DNA from: CAZIQY01 sp964541605
GTDB taxonomy: Bacteria > Desulfobacterota > Syntrophia > Syntrophales > UBA2185
Direction of reading: 5' to 3'
NCBI GenBank assembly: GCA_964541605.1
Contig: CAZIQY010000006.1
Coordinates: 1 to 63,867, forward strand
DNA length: 63,867 nucleotides
Positions 8,313-17,450 of this stretch are shown one piece after another (the first letter of the stretch is position 1; each line of letters opens with the position of its first letter). The position numbers and the translations under genes are program-made. The notes beneath the pieces were generated by a model, which was not told the origin of the DNA, ran no database searches, and was given only the letters and a program-made list of their open reading frames with translations.

Positions 8313-11300
8313 ATGATTAACAAGCGTATTGTAACAAAGAAAAGATCAATGACTGCCGATGTCAGAAAGTCCCTAAGGCGTGCCAACATTCCGAAGATCA
8401 AGTATCCGGAAGCCCTCCCCATTACAGCTAAGAGAAATGACATTGTCGAAGCCATAAAGAACAACCGGGTGGTCGTTATTACGGGAGAAACAGGTTCGGG
8501 GAAGACGACGCAGATTCCCAAAATGTGTCTTGAAGCCGGCAGGGGAATTTTCGGCATCATCGGTTGCACCCAGCCCCGAAGGGTTGCCGCCGTAACCGTG
8601 GCTCATCGCATTGCGGAAGAGCTTGACGAAGAGGTTGGCCGATCCGTCGGCTATCAGATTCGTTTTGAGGACAGGTCGGGCCGGAACAACTATATCAAGA
8701 TCATGACGGATGGGATCCTCCTCAACGAAGCACAGAATGACCCTTACCTGAGACGGTATGATACCATCATTGTTGATGAAGCCCATGAAAGAAGCCTGAA
8801 CATTGATTTCGTCATGGGCATCCTGAGGACCCTCCTGCGCAAAAGAAGAGACCTCAAAGTCATCATCACTTCGGCAACCATCGATACGGAAAAGTTTTCC
8901 CGTTCCTTTCAGGCGCCGACTGTCGAAGTTTCCGGGCGTATGTATCCTGTGGAATTGCGCTACAGGCCCCTCGACCACGATCTGGAGGAAGCGGGCGAGA
9001 TCACTTACGTTGATGCTGCCGTATCGGCTGCGGAAAAACTCATGGAAGACAGGTATGGCGGGGATATGCTCATTTTCATGCCCACAGAGCAGGATATACG
9101 GGAAACATGTGAGCTTTTGGAAACAAAAATTGGGAAAGGAGCTATCGTTCTCCCCCTGTTTGCCCGCCTTCCCTGGACGGAACAGCGCCGCATTTTTCAG
9201 CCGTCATCGTCAAGAAAAATCGTTGTGGCGACCAACGTGGCCGAGACATCCATCACCATTCCCGGAATCAGATATGTGATCGATACAGGCCTGGCTCGTA
9301 TTTCCCGTTATAATCCCCGCTCCCGGACGACAAGCCTGCCCATCAGAGCGATTTCCAGGAGCAGTGCGGATCAGAGGAAAGGAAGATGCGGCCGTGTACA
9401 GAACGGGATTTGTATACGCCTGTTCGATAAAGCCGATTATGAAGACCGACCCTTGTTTACAGAACCGGAAATCCTCAGATCAAACCTTGCCGAGGTCATC
9501 CTGAGGATGCTTTCCCTCAATCTGGGAGACATATCGTTTTTCCCTTTCATCGATCCTCCGCATCCAAAGAATATCCGGGATGGCATCGAAATCCTCAGAG
9601 AGCTTGGCGCCATTGAAACAGGGGAGAAAGATGCCGACTCAGGCGATGATCAACAGTATTCGTTGACGGAGCGGGGCAAGATGATGGCGCACCTTCCCAT
9701 TGATCCCAGGATATCCCGAATGATCATTGAGGCAGAGAAGGAAAAATGCGTGGATGAAATTCTGATCATTGCGTCAGTCATCAGCATCCAGGACCCGAGA
9801 GAAAGGCCGGTGGAATTTGAGAAGGAAGCCGATAAAATCCATGCCGCTTTTACCGATCCCGCTTCGGATTTTATGACCCTTCTTCACATCTGGAACCGGT
9901 ACCGGGGCATAATGCGTACTGCAACGACAAAGAACCGTATGAGAAAATTCTGCCGGGAGCATTTTCTTTCCTTCAGAAGGATGAGAGAATGGGGTGATGT
10001 GTACGACCAGCTCAAATCGATTCTGGACGAGCAGGGTTGGAAAATTAAAAAGAGTCGGGATGACGACGATAAAATCCTCTACGAGGGAATCCACAAATCG
10101 ATCCTGAGCGGGTATCTTTCCAACATAGCGACCAAGAAGGAAAAGAACATTTATACCGCTGCCAGAGGAAAAGAAGTGATGATCTTTCCGGGCTCCGGGC
10201 TTTTCAACAAAGCTGGAACGTGGGTTGTTGCGGCAGAGATGATTGAGACATCAAGATTATTTGCCCGTATGGCGGCAAACATAAAAAGCGAGTGGCTCGA
10301 AGAACTCGGAGGAGACCTCTGCCGCTCCAATTATTCGGAGCCTCACTGGAGCCGCGATCGCGGTGAAGTGGTTGCCTATGAAGAGGTCAGCCTCTTCGGT
10401 CTGGTGATTGTGCCGAAAAAGCCTGTTTCATACGGCAGAATCAATCCCGATGAAGCCTCGGAAATCTTCATTCACAGCGCCCTGGTTGAAGGTAACGTGA
10501 GGAGACCCTTCCCTTTCCTGCTTCACAATCAGGAGATCATCGAGAGAATCTCAAAGATGGAGGATAAAATCAGGAGACGCAACCTTCTCGCCTCTGAAGA
10601 GGAATTCGCGCGCTACTATCGGGAAAGGATCGCAGGCATTTACGATGCGAGAACCCTTCGAAAACTCATCAGAGACAGGGGCAGCGACGATTTCCTGCGC
10701 ATGAAGGAAGAGGATATCCTTCAACATTTTCCACCTGACGACGAAATGGCCCTATATCCGGACGAGGTGGCCGTCGGCAGTCAGCGCTTTTTATGCAGCT
10801 ATCGTTTTGATCCCGGAAAACCGGATGACGGTGTTACCTTGAGGGTTCCCGTTCACATGATCTCCAGCATATCGGATAAATCTGCCGACAAGCTGATACC
10901 GGGGCTCTTGAGAGAAAAAATTACAGCCCTTTTGAAAGACCTCCCCAAAGAATTCAAAAAGAAACTTCAACCGCTGTCCCATACCTGCGGGATCATTCTG
11001 AAGGAAATGGAGCAAGGGGAAGATTTGCTGCTTTCCGTAATGGGAAAAACCATTTATGAAAGATACGGTCTGGACATACCTGCGTCATTATGGAACCAGG
11101 ACGCCGTTTCCGATTACTTGAAGATTCGTTATGCTGTCGTTGATGAAAAAGGAAGGGAGGTTTCATCAGGACGGGATATCATATCCCTTCAGAATGAGAT
11201 CGTCTCTGAAATAGCATCGACGGCCTTTCTCAAGGCGCAGAAGATATGGGAAAAAACCGGCTTGAAGGAATGGAGTTTCGGCGATCTCCCCGAGGCGATT

Positions 11301-12137
11301 TCACTGGGAGAGGAATCCGATCTGGAAGGGTTTGCCTATCCCGCTTTGGAAGCCGCCGATGGCTATATTAACGTACGCTTATTTAAAAGCCGCATAGAAG
11401 CGGAAGCATCCCACAAGAAAGGTGTCATGGAGCTCTATTCGATATTCTTCAACAATGACTTGAAGTATCTTAAGAAAACACTCGTGCCGACTGGAGAAAT
11501 AAAAATATGGGCTGATGATATCGGCCAGACAAAGATCCTCGAAAAGGCTATTTTGGAAAGGGTGTTGCGCGACCTGTTTGATCATCCCGTCAGAACGAAA
11601 AAAGCGTTTGAAAGGCATGCCGAAGATGTGGCCTTGAAAATCCTGCCTGTCGGCCAGGACGTTTTAATGAAGATTAAACCCCTGATCAAGGCCTACCGCG
11701 ACATCGTCGTGAAGCATCGCTCTCTCGTGACGGCCAGCCGTTTTAACCGGCCGGCTATTCAGTATCTCGAAGAAATCAAGATCGACCTGAACCGTTTGAT
11801 GCCGCCCGAATTTCTGCTGCTGTACCATGACGATAAAGCTCCTGATATTATCAGGTATCTCCGCGCAATGACCATCCGTGCAGAACGGGGACTGGTCCAT
11901 CTCGAAAAGGCATTTCAGAAGACAAAGGAGATAAAAACCTTTGTCGTTCAGCATCAGGATATGCTAAACGGCGTTTCACCCTATACCTCGGGCAAAAAAA
12001 AGGAAGCGATTGAGGAACTCAGATGGATGATTGAGGAATACAAGGTTTCCGTGTTCGCTCAGGAAATAAAAACCGCCTTCCCCGTTTCCGCGAAAAGGCT
12101 GGAAAAGAAAATACAGGAAATTGAACGGATGGTTTAG
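8313..12137 (+). CDS. hrpA: ATP-dependent RNA helicase HrpA
   Basis: A 1274-residue DEAH-box helicase, the usual length for HrpA. Walker A GETGSGKT is at 58-65, DEAH at 155-158, the SAT motif follows (TSATIDTEKFS), and the motif VI region is QRKGRCGRV. These are followed by the helicase-associated domains and the long C-terminal DUF3418-type region typical of bacterial HrpA. The family unwinds RNA in an ATP-dependent manner and has been linked to mRNA processing and to rescue of stalled ribosomes. The ATG at 8313 has no clear ribosome-binding site. ATG 8349, after an A/G-rich stretch, is an alternative that would keep every motif. Confidence 0.95.
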   Translation: MINKRIVTKKRSMTADVRKSLRRANIPKIKYPEALPITAKRNDIVEAIKNNRVVVITGETGSGKTTQIPKMCLEAGRGIFGIIGCTQPRRVAAVTVAHRIAEELDEEVGRSVGYQIRFEDRSGRNNYIKIMTDGILLNEAQNDPYLRRYDTIIVDEAHERSLNIDFVMGILRTLLRKRRDLKVIITSATIDTEKFSRSFQAPTVEVSGRMYPVELRYRPLDHDLEEAGEITYVDAAVSAAEKLMEDRYGGDMLIFMPTEQDIRETCELLETKIGKGAIVLPLFARLPWTEQRRIFQPSSSRKIVVATNVAETSITIPGIRYVIDTGLARISRYNPRSRTTSLPIRAISRSSADQRKGRCGRVQNGICIRLFDKADYEDRPLFTEPEILRSNLAEVILRMLSLNLGDISFFPFIDPPHPKNIRDGIEILRELGAIETGEKDADSGDDQQYSLTERGKMMAHLPIDPRISRMIIEAEKEKCVDEILIIASVISIQDPRERPVEFEKEADKIHAAFTDPASDFMTLLHIWNRYRGIMRTATTKNRMRKFCREHFLSFRRMREWGDVYDQLKSILDEQGWKIKKSRDDDDKILYEGIHKSILSGYLSNIATKKEKNIYTAARGKEVMIFPGSGLFNKAGTWVVAAEMIETSRLFARMAANIKSEWLEELGGDLCRSNYSEPHWSRDRGEVVAYEEVSLFGLVIVPKKPVSYGRINPDEASEIFIHSALVEGNVRRPFPFLLHNQEIIERISKMEDKIRRRNLLASEEEFARYYRERIAGIYDARTLRKLIRDRGSDDFLRMKEEDILQHFPPDDEMALYPDEVAVGSQRFLCSYRFDPGKPDDGVTLRVPVHMISSISDKSADKLIPGLLREKITALLKDLPKEFKKKLQPLSHTCGIILKEMEQGEDLLLSVMGKTIYERYGLDIPASLWNQDAVSDYLKIRYAVVDEKGREVSSGRDIISLQNEIVSEIASTAFLKAQKIWEKTGLKEWSFGDLPEAISLGEESDLEGFAYPALEAADGYINVRLFKSRIEAEASHKKGVMELYSIFFNNDLKYLKKTLVPTGEIKIWADDIGQTKILEKAILERVLRDLFDHPVRTKKAFERHAEDVALKILPVGQDVLMKIKPLIKAYRDIVVKHRSLVTASRFNRPAIQYLEEIKIDLNRLMPPEFLLLYHDDKAPDIIRYLRAMTIRAERGLVHLEKAFQKTKEIKTFVVQHQDMLNGVSPYTSGKKKEAIEELRWMIEEYKVSVFAQEIKTAFPVSAKRLEKKIQEIERMV

Positions 12138-12189
12138 GGGTACTTTCGATTAAATTATTCAAAAAGTTTTATGTCCGGGAGGAAAATTT

Positions 12190-12795
12190 TTGAAACTCAT
12201 ACTTGTCAGACACGGAGAGACGCTCTGGAACAGGGAAAACAGAATACAGGGGCATACGGACGTTGAATTGAGCGATGATGGTCGCATGCAGGTGAAGAAA
12301 CTCGCCCTGTCTATGGAGAAGGATAAGATAGATGCCATATACTCAAGTCCGCTGAAACGCGCCTATGATACGGCCCAGGCGATTGCCCGGTTCCATGATA
12401 CAGAGATCAAAGTCGAACCGAAGCTGCGGGAGCTCAATCATGGAGATTTTGAAAGCCTGACCATACAGGAACTGAAGGAAACTCACGGAGCATTTCTCAA
12501 GGAATGGATTGAAAATCCGGCGTCCGTTGTTATGCCTAACGGGGAATCCCTCGCCCAGGTTCAGGAAAGGGTCTGGGATGTGATGGGCATGATTCTCGAA
12601 ACCTCCAGAGACACTCTCGTCGTATCCCACGGCATGGCGATCATGACCATTCTGTGCAAAATTCAGAATCTTAGCCTGTCAAATGCAAGACAGATGTTTG
12701 TGAATATGGCATCAAAGACGGTGGTGTCGTTTGAGAGCGGGCAGGGAACCGTATTGTTACTTAATGATATTTCCCACCTGAATGAAATTATTTGA
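12190..12795 (+). CDS. Histidine phosphatase family protein (phosphoglycerate mutase-like)
   Basis: A 201-residue single-domain protein with the catalytic RHGET motif at residues 7-11 (phospho-acceptor His8), a downstream SSPLKRAYDTA segment and the second catalytic His in VVSHGMAIM. This branch includes cofactor-dependent phosphoglycerate mutases, alpha-ribazole phosphatase CobC and broad phosphatases. The short length and lack of cobalamin neighbours do not settle which. The start is TTG at 12190 behind GGGAGGA (12177-12183). Its stop codon TGA lies within the left terminal repeat of the MITE-like element at 12792-12945. Confidence 0.85.
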   Translation: MKLILVRHGETLWNRENRIQGHTDVELSDDGRMQVKKLALSMEKDKIDAIYSSPLKRAYDTAQAIARFHDTEIKVEPKLRELNHGDFESLTIQELKETHGAFLKEWIENPASVVMPNGESLAQVQERVWDVMGMILETSRDTLVVSHGMAIMTILCKIQNLSLSNARQMFVNMASKTVVSFESGQGTVLLLNDISHLNEII

Positions 12796-12945
12796 CAATT
12801 TCGTAAAAAGTCGAATTTCACCTCAAAGTGTCATTCCCGCGAAAGCGGGAATCCAGAGAACGTACAACTACTCTAAAGAACTGGATTCCGGATCAAGCCC
12901 GGAATGACAAAGTAGGGATTATCGGACTTTTTACGAAACCGTCAA
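12792..12945. repeat. MITE-like element, copy 1
   Basis: A 154-bp element with terminal inverted repeats of 21 bp: TTGAC-AA-TTTCGTAAAAAGTC on the left and the reverse complement of TTGAC-GG-TTTCGTAAAAAGTC on the right, differing at two bases. Inside are two palindromic units: TCATTCCCGCGAAAGCGGGA at 12831-12850, and a second GGATTCCGGATCAAGCCCGG unit ending in AATGACA. It carries no open frame. The same architecture recurs at 36034-36170 and 48901-49036. Confidence 0.8.
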
Positions 12946-12953
12946 TCTTCTTT

Positions 12954-13637
12954 TCAGGTATAGTTTCTCAAGTATCTCGTGATATATTTCCTTACATGCT
13001 CCTTTGGCTGAAAAATACCGAAATGTCCCTCGCAGAGAATGTCCGCGTCGAGGGCGAGGAGCTTCGCCATTGATTGTTTCCACCTGTTAATGTCGGATCC
13101 GAAAATATCCAGAAAAGGTCCGTGAATGTCCTGACCGAAGAGGACGCGCTTTCCGCCCCTGTCGACATAAATGGACATGGAGCCCGGTGTATGTCCAGGG
13201 GTATGAAGGCAGTGAAGTTCTTCGTTTCCGAAGGCAAGAATTTCCTGATCGCCCTTCAGTTTCCTGTCTACCGGCATCGGAGGAAAATGTGTGCCGTAGC
13301 AGCTCGCTGCAGTTCTGACAGGGTCGCCTTCTTCAACGGCGCCGGCATCGAGTTCATGGATCAGAATTTTACAACCGAAATTTGTTCTGAAATACGCTGC
13401 CGAGCCGATGTGGTCAATATGGTTATGGGTAAGAATGAGGGTGCTTATGGTCCCGGGATCAAGACCTCCGTCTTCCATATTTTTTTGCAGGATCCGTGAA
13501 CTTCCTCCCGCCCCTGCATCGATCATGACCAGTTCACCTTTAAAATCAATTATAAATGATGTTGCATCTTCCGAACGGGAGATGTCCGGCCCGCCGATCA
13601 TGTAAATGCCTTCTGCAATGGTTTCAATAGGCGACAT
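12954..13637 (-). CDS. Metallo-beta-lactamase-fold hydrolase
   Basis: A 227-residue protein with the metal-binding HNHIDH motif at 71-76 (HxHxDH class), a later HTPGHTPGS motif supplying another metal His, and a C-terminal CEGHFG His. This is the glyoxalase II/MBL hydrolase pattern with two Zn2+ or Fe ions in a soluble single domain. The substrate could be a thioester such as hydroxyacylglutathione or an unrelated ester. It sits 7 bp downstream of the DUF4384 gene on the same strand and is probably the last gene of the minus-strand run that begins at 17226. Confidence 0.85.
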   Translation of the reverse strand: MSPIETIAEGIYMIGGPDISRSEDATSFIIDFKGELVMIDAGAGGSSRILQKNMEDGGLDPGTISTLILTHNHIDHIGSAAYFRTNFGCKILIHELDAGAVEEGDPVRTAASCYGTHFPPMPVDRKLKGDQEILAFGNEELHCLHTPGHTPGSMSIYVDRGGKRVLFGQDIHGPFLDIFGSDINRWKQSMAKLLALDADILCEGHFGIFQPKEHVRKYITRYLRNYT

Positions 13638-13644
13638 GATGTCT

Positions 13645-14538
13645 TTACTGTCCCGTTCTGATTTTCAGTTGATCTTCAAAAAATTCGGATGCATCCACCT
13701 TGTCCTTCTTTTCCGTGATATCGGTGGTTTTCTTTCCAAATGGCATCTCATCCATTCCTTTGATTTTCACCCCCCGCGTTTTTATGCCGATGTCTCTTTC
13801 TTTAGTCTTGACCTGATAAACGCCGCCTTCCGCCTTCAGGTTGATATCACCGAGAGGGGATGTACTTGAATAGAGCACGATCTGTTCATCGCCAAAGGGA
13901 GGGCTTACTTCAAGTTCAAACTTGTCGTTACCGGAAGGTATTTCATATATCACACCCCCGTTAAAATAGTTTTCAGTTCTGTAGGGATTGGGTAGAAGCT
14001 GCAGATATTTGCCTTTCGTATCCTTGTGCAGAACCCTGGCATAAAAGGGTTTGTTTCCTTTGAGATAGATCTTGATTTTATCACCATCCGCATATTCTTT
14101 TTTGTCTGTCCAGAGGCTGACCTGCAGCGGCAGGACGGGGTTGTCCGCCGCCGGTTTTTTCGCTGCTGCTTCCTTGATGGCCTTTTCGTCCGGAATCACC
14201 TCTGCCTTGATTTGTATCTTATAGCAATCTCCCGCGCGCTCATCCTTATACCATGAGCTTTTTTTGTCCAGTATTTTTACATTGGCTTTTGAATACGCAT
14301 TGGCGATGTCCTGAACAATGGCAAAGTCTTCTACTTTTGTGATGCTGCTCACGTATGTAACGGCATCCTCGACAGCCTTTTTCTTCGCATCCGCCATGGC
14401 CGCGTCTTCGGTCTGTTTACGGGACTTGTCCTCCCCCATACATGCGTAACCTTCCGAGTTCATAATCGTTGACTGTACGGCACATACATTTGAGACCCAG
14501 AAGAAAATCATGATGACTGAAATGAAAATATTTAACAT
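13645..14538 (-). CDS. Exported DUF4384 domain protein
   Basis: A 297-residue protein with an N-terminal signal peptide (about 20 residues, hydrophobic, ending near CAVQS). Next is a conserved region around MGEDKSRKQTEDAAMADA that resembles LPP20/flagellar assembly-type lipoprotein domains. The C-terminal part (about residues 145-245; YADGDKIKIYLKGNKPFYARV) matches the DUF4384 pattern of a beta-sandwich domain found in envelope proteins. It overlaps the pyrD gene by 7 bp at 14532-14538, so it is translationally coupled to a pyrimidine operon despite an apparently unrelated function. Probably periplasmic; role unknown. Confidence 0.7.
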   Translation of the reverse strand: MLNIFISVIMIFFWVSNVCAVQSTIMNSEGYACMGEDKSRKQTEDAAMADAKKKAVEDAVTYVSSITKVEDFAIVQDIANAYSKANVKILDKKSSWYKDERAGDCYKIQIKAEVIPDEKAIKEAAAKKPAADNPVLPLQVSLWTDKKEYADGDKIKIYLKGNKPFYARVLHKDTKGKYLQLLPNPYRTENYFNGGVIYEIPSGNDKFELEVSPPFGDEQIVLYSSTSPLGDINLKAEGGVYQVKTKERDIGIKTRGVKIKGMDEMPFGKKTTDITEKKDKVDASEFFEDQLKIRTGQ

Positions 14539-15488
14539 ATATCCTCTCCTTCGTTGAGCGTTCCGATCAATGCCTGAATGTCCCGAATACGATGACGCAC
14601 CATATATTCTTCGATTCCTTCGAGAATATCCATCGTCGCACGGGGATTAACAAAATTTGCTGAGCCAACCTGTATCGCCCTGGCGCCGACAATCAGAAAT
14701 TCGAGCGCGTCCGACGCGTTCGTGATGCCTCCGACTCCGACCACGGGAACGGAAACCCTTTTCGTCACTTCCCGCACCATTCTGAGGGCCACCGGCTTTA
14801 TGGCGGGTCCCGATAATCCTCCGGTAACTCTTTGCAGGTTGGGCTTTCTATTTTCAACATCTACAGACATTCCTGCGATGGTATTAATCAGTGAAATTAC
14901 GTCCGCTCCCGCTGCCTGAACAGTTTCCGCAATCTCGCCGATATCGGTCACATTGGGCGTCAGCTTGACCATGACAGGAAGATGGGTTGCCCCTTTGACG
15001 CCGCGGGTCACTTCAAAAGCTGCCTTTGGGTCTGCTCCAAAGGACATACCGCCTTTTTCAACGTTCGGACAGGATATGTTTACCTCGAGGGCATGAACCC
15101 CTTCCGTCCGATTCAGGATTTCTGCTATCCGTTTGTATTCATCAACCGTTTCACCAAATATATTGACCACAACGGCAACATCAAACTGTTTGAGGAAGGG
15201 AAGCTTGTCCCTGACAAATACATGGACACCGGGATTCTGCAGTCCGATGGCATTTAGCATTCCGCACGCGGTTTCCATGATTCTCGGTGGCGGATTTCCC
15301 CGTCGGGGATGAAGAGACACGCCCTTTACAATCACGGCGCCGAGGCGGTTGATATCCACATAGGGAGCATATTCTTCACCGTAGCCGAAAGTTCCCGAAG
15401 CGGTCATAACGGGATTTTTCAGAAGAAGCCCACCGATATTGACAGACAGGTTTGTTTGGGGATCGTTTTCTTTAACAGCGCGTGTCAT
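14532..15488 (-). CDS. pyrD: Dihydroorotate dehydrogenase, catalytic subunit (type 1B)
   Basis: A 318-residue FMN enzyme that oxidises dihydroorotate to orotate in pyrimidine synthesis. Visible motifs are KNPVMTASGTFGYGEEY at the N-terminus, NISCPNVEKGG (family 1 active-site loop, Cys as catalytic base) and GVGGITNASDALEF in the phosphate-binding region. Type 1B enzymes pair with PyrK and use NAD+. The adjacent pyrK, overlapping by 4 bp, confirms the type. The next gene downstream, the DUF4384 protein, overlaps by 7 bp. Confidence 0.95.
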   Translation of the reverse strand: MTRAVKENDPQTNLSVNIGGLLLKNPVMTASGTFGYGEEYAPYVDINRLGAVIVKGVSLHPRRGNPPPRIMETACGMLNAIGLQNPGVHVFVRDKLPFLKQFDVAVVVNIFGETVDEYKRIAEILNRTEGVHALEVNISCPNVEKGGMSFGADPKAAFEVTRGVKGATHLPVMVKLTPNVTDIGEIAETVQAAGADVISLINTIAGMSVDVENRKPNLQRVTGGLSGPAIKPVALRMVREVTKRVSVPVVGVGGITNASDALEFLIVGARAIQVGSANFVNPRATMDILEGIEEYMVRHRIRDIQALIGTLNEGEDIC

Positions 15489-16327
15489 GATTCGCCCAAT
15501 GTCGTATTCCAGTTGATATCCCGTATATCAAAAACAGGCCCATCCACACACACACGGGCATATTGACTTTCTTCGCCTGCATGGATTACTTCAACAACAC
15601 AGCCCAGACAGGCTCCGACGCCGCATGCCATTCGCTGCTCCAGAAGAACCTGACACGGAATCGCATGTCCTTTTAATATCTCTGAAAGTCTTTTCAGCAT
15701 AGGAGAAGGACCGCACGCATAAAGAACGCACTGATCCGGCACATAGCCGGGAAGTTCCCCGGCGAAAAGTTCCGTCACGGCGCCGCAATAGCCGGCGCTT
15801 CCATCATCCGTGCTGATATGGACGGATGAGCAGGTTGCTATGAGCCTGTCCATTCCGAGCAGATGATCGGACGTTCTCGCACCCGAGTAACAGATAATGT
15901 TTCCGTTAAAGGCCTTAATATTATTTTTGTAATACGATGCCAGGTAAGAAATCGGCGCAACACCCATACCACCCGCTATCAAAACAACATTCCTGACGTG
16001 GGGGAACATATCAAAGGACTTGCCGTGTGGACCGAAGATGCCCAGAGTGTCACCACGCTCAAGCTCCGCCATCAGACGGGTTCCTCTGCCCACAACCTGG
16101 TAAAGAATATCAATGGTGGCTTTGTTCCTGCGACGGTTATAGTTGTAAATGCTGAACGGCCTTCCAAGAAAAACCTCTCCCCTGCGATTCAGCATCACCA
16201 TGATGAACTGGCCGGGCAAGGGGTTCATGATTGGCTCCGGTAAATTCACCGTCATCAGGTAATGCTCGTTGATCAATTGCCGGTTTGAAACTATTTTCCC
16301 CGGTACTGGCAGTCCGCTATGGTTCAT
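15485..16327 (-). CDS. pyrK: Dihydroorotate dehydrogenase electron transfer subunit
   Basis: A 280-residue FAD and 2Fe-2S protein that passes electrons from the PyrD FMN to NAD+. The FAD-binding region has GRPFSIYNY, the NAD-binding region has IAGGMGVAPISYLASYY, and the C-terminal cluster ligands are in CGVGACLGCVV plus a following Cys (YARVCVDGPVF). Ferredoxin-reductase fold. It overlaps pyrD by 4 bp and rimI by 11 bp, so the cluster is one transcript. Confidence 0.95.
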   Translation of the reverse strand: MNHSGLPVPGKIVSNRQLINEHYLMTVNLPEPIMNPLPGQFIMVMLNRRGEVFLGRPFSIYNYNRRRNKATIDILYQVVGRGTRLMAELERGDTLGIFGPHGKSFDMFPHVRNVVLIAGGMGVAPISYLASYYKNNIKAFNGNIICYSGARTSDHLLGMDRLIATCSSVHISTDDGSAGYCGAVTELFAGELPGYVPDQCVLYACGPSPMLKRLSEILKGHAIPCQVLLEQRMACGVGACLGCVVEVIHAGEESQYARVCVDGPVFDIRDINWNTTLGES

Positions 16328-16823
16328 GGCGAATCAACTTCATGCATTTTTTCAAATCCGCCCCCATAATGAGAGCGTCTTCATCTCTTTCGGCATAATA
16401 CAATGGCCTCACACCCTGGACGGTAAAACCAAATTTTTTATATAACTTTATCGCATTTTTGTTCAAAGCGCCTACCTCCAGGGTGCACCGGTTGCATCCG
16501 TTATCCACTGACTTTCCGATCATCTCTTTCATCAGTCTCGATGAGATACCGGAGCGCCTGTAATCATGTCCGGTGGCGATTTTCTGAAGATGAATTTCGT
16601 CTGCTACGATCCAGTAGGTTATATATCCTGCGATGTGAGTATTCGATTTTTCTGTGATTTTTGCGACGAGGTTCCGAGACATCTTCAACTCAAGTTCCTG
16701 CAGAAACATATTTCTGGACCATGGTTTGGAAAAAGAGGCGTTTTCTATGGACACGACGTCGTCCAGATCCTCAATCTCCATCAAAGATATCTTTATGTCT
16801 TGACGAAGGTCAAACTTACCCAT
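16317..16823 (-). CDS. rimI: Ribosomal protein-alanine N-acetyltransferase
   Basis: A 168-residue GNAT-fold enzyme. The acetyl-CoA binding motif is seen as HDYRRSGISSRLM and the C-terminal part has NKNAIKLYKKFGF, the typical RimI strand-helix. RimI acetylates the N-terminal alanine of ribosomal protein S18 (and is broader in some bacteria). It overlaps the upstream EIIA gene by 8 bp and pyrK by 11 bp. Other GNAT functions are possible, since assignment rests on the general RimI-like pattern. Confidence 0.8.
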   Translation of the reverse strand: MGKFDLRQDIKISLMEIEDLDDVVSIENASFSKPWSRNMFLQELELKMSRNLVAKITEKSNTHIAGYITYWIVADEIHLQKIATGHDYRRSGISSRLMKEMIGKSVDNGCNRCTLEVGALNKNAIKLYKKFGFTVQGVRPLYYAERDEDALIMGADLKKCMKLIRHEP

Positions 16824-17226
16824 TCACTTTTTTATTTAAAAGTTCGCTTGCCAGATAGATATTTTTCTTGCCATAGTTTGTTAAGTAGGAGGCGAATTCC
16901 TTCAGCTTCATTCCTTCACGGGAATCAGATATCTTGAGGAGCATGGGCAGATTGACCCCTGTTACAACTTCTAATTTGCCTTCTTTGAGAAACGATAGAG
17001 AGATGTTTGACGGCGTACCGCCGAAGAGGTCCGTTAAAACCAGAACACCCTGACCTTGATCAAGCTTCTTTATGGCTACACTGATTTCTTTCTTTAAATC
17101 TTCAACCCCTTTTGTCTGGTCTACCGAAACGCAGTTGACACCCTTTAAATTTCCTTTTATCAGCTCTGCGGCCCGGATCAACTCACTTCCGAGGTTCCCG
17201 TGGGTTGTAATCAGTACTCCGATCAT
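16816..17226 (-). CDS. PTS EIIA domain protein, mannose family, lone
   Basis: A 136-residue EIIA-Man domain with the phosphorylatable histidine at residue 9 (ITTHGNLG) and the DLFGGTPSN motif. It would accept phosphate from HPr. GGAGG at 17233-17237 sits 6 bases before ATG 17226, while the upstream in-frame ATG (17232) would touch that site, so I use 17226. No EIIB, EIIC or EIID is present in the window. Stand-alone EIIA-Man proteins of this kind in deltaproteobacteria are generally regarded as regulatory. It heads the rimI-pyrK-pyrD run. Confidence 0.85.
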   Translation of the reverse strand: MIGVLITTHGNLGSELIRAAELIKGNLKGVNCVSVDQTKGVEDLKKEISVAIKKLDQGQGVLVLTDLFGGTPSNISLSFLKEGKLEVVTGVNLPMLLKISDSREGMKLKEFASYLTNYGKKNIYLASELLNKKVNG

Positions 17227-17322
17227 GGTCATCCTCCTTAAAGTATCATGCGAGGGGTTTTACGCTAATTGATCACCTCCTAATTGTCAAGATTTTATCG
17301 AATTTGGAAAAAGCTTTTCTTC

Positions 17323-17351
17323 TTGACACAATATTGCCTCTTCTCTATACT
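17323..17351 (+). promoter_or_regulatory. Sigma70-type promoter for pckG
   Basis: A TTGACA -35 box at 17323-17328 and a TATACT -10 box at 17346-17351 are separated by exactly 17 bp. The predicted transcript would begin near 17358, leaving a leader of about 90 nt before the pckG ATG at 17451. The promoter lies inside an open frame that could be taken as an N-terminal extension of pckG, and so argues against that longer start. Confidence 0.8.
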
Positions 17352-17450
17352 CGACTGGATCAGAATGCCATTTTTACGAATTATCGCGGTAAATTAGATC
17401 ATCAAGCAGCTAAACGCTTTACAATAAATTCTCCTCAAGAAAGGATGGTT

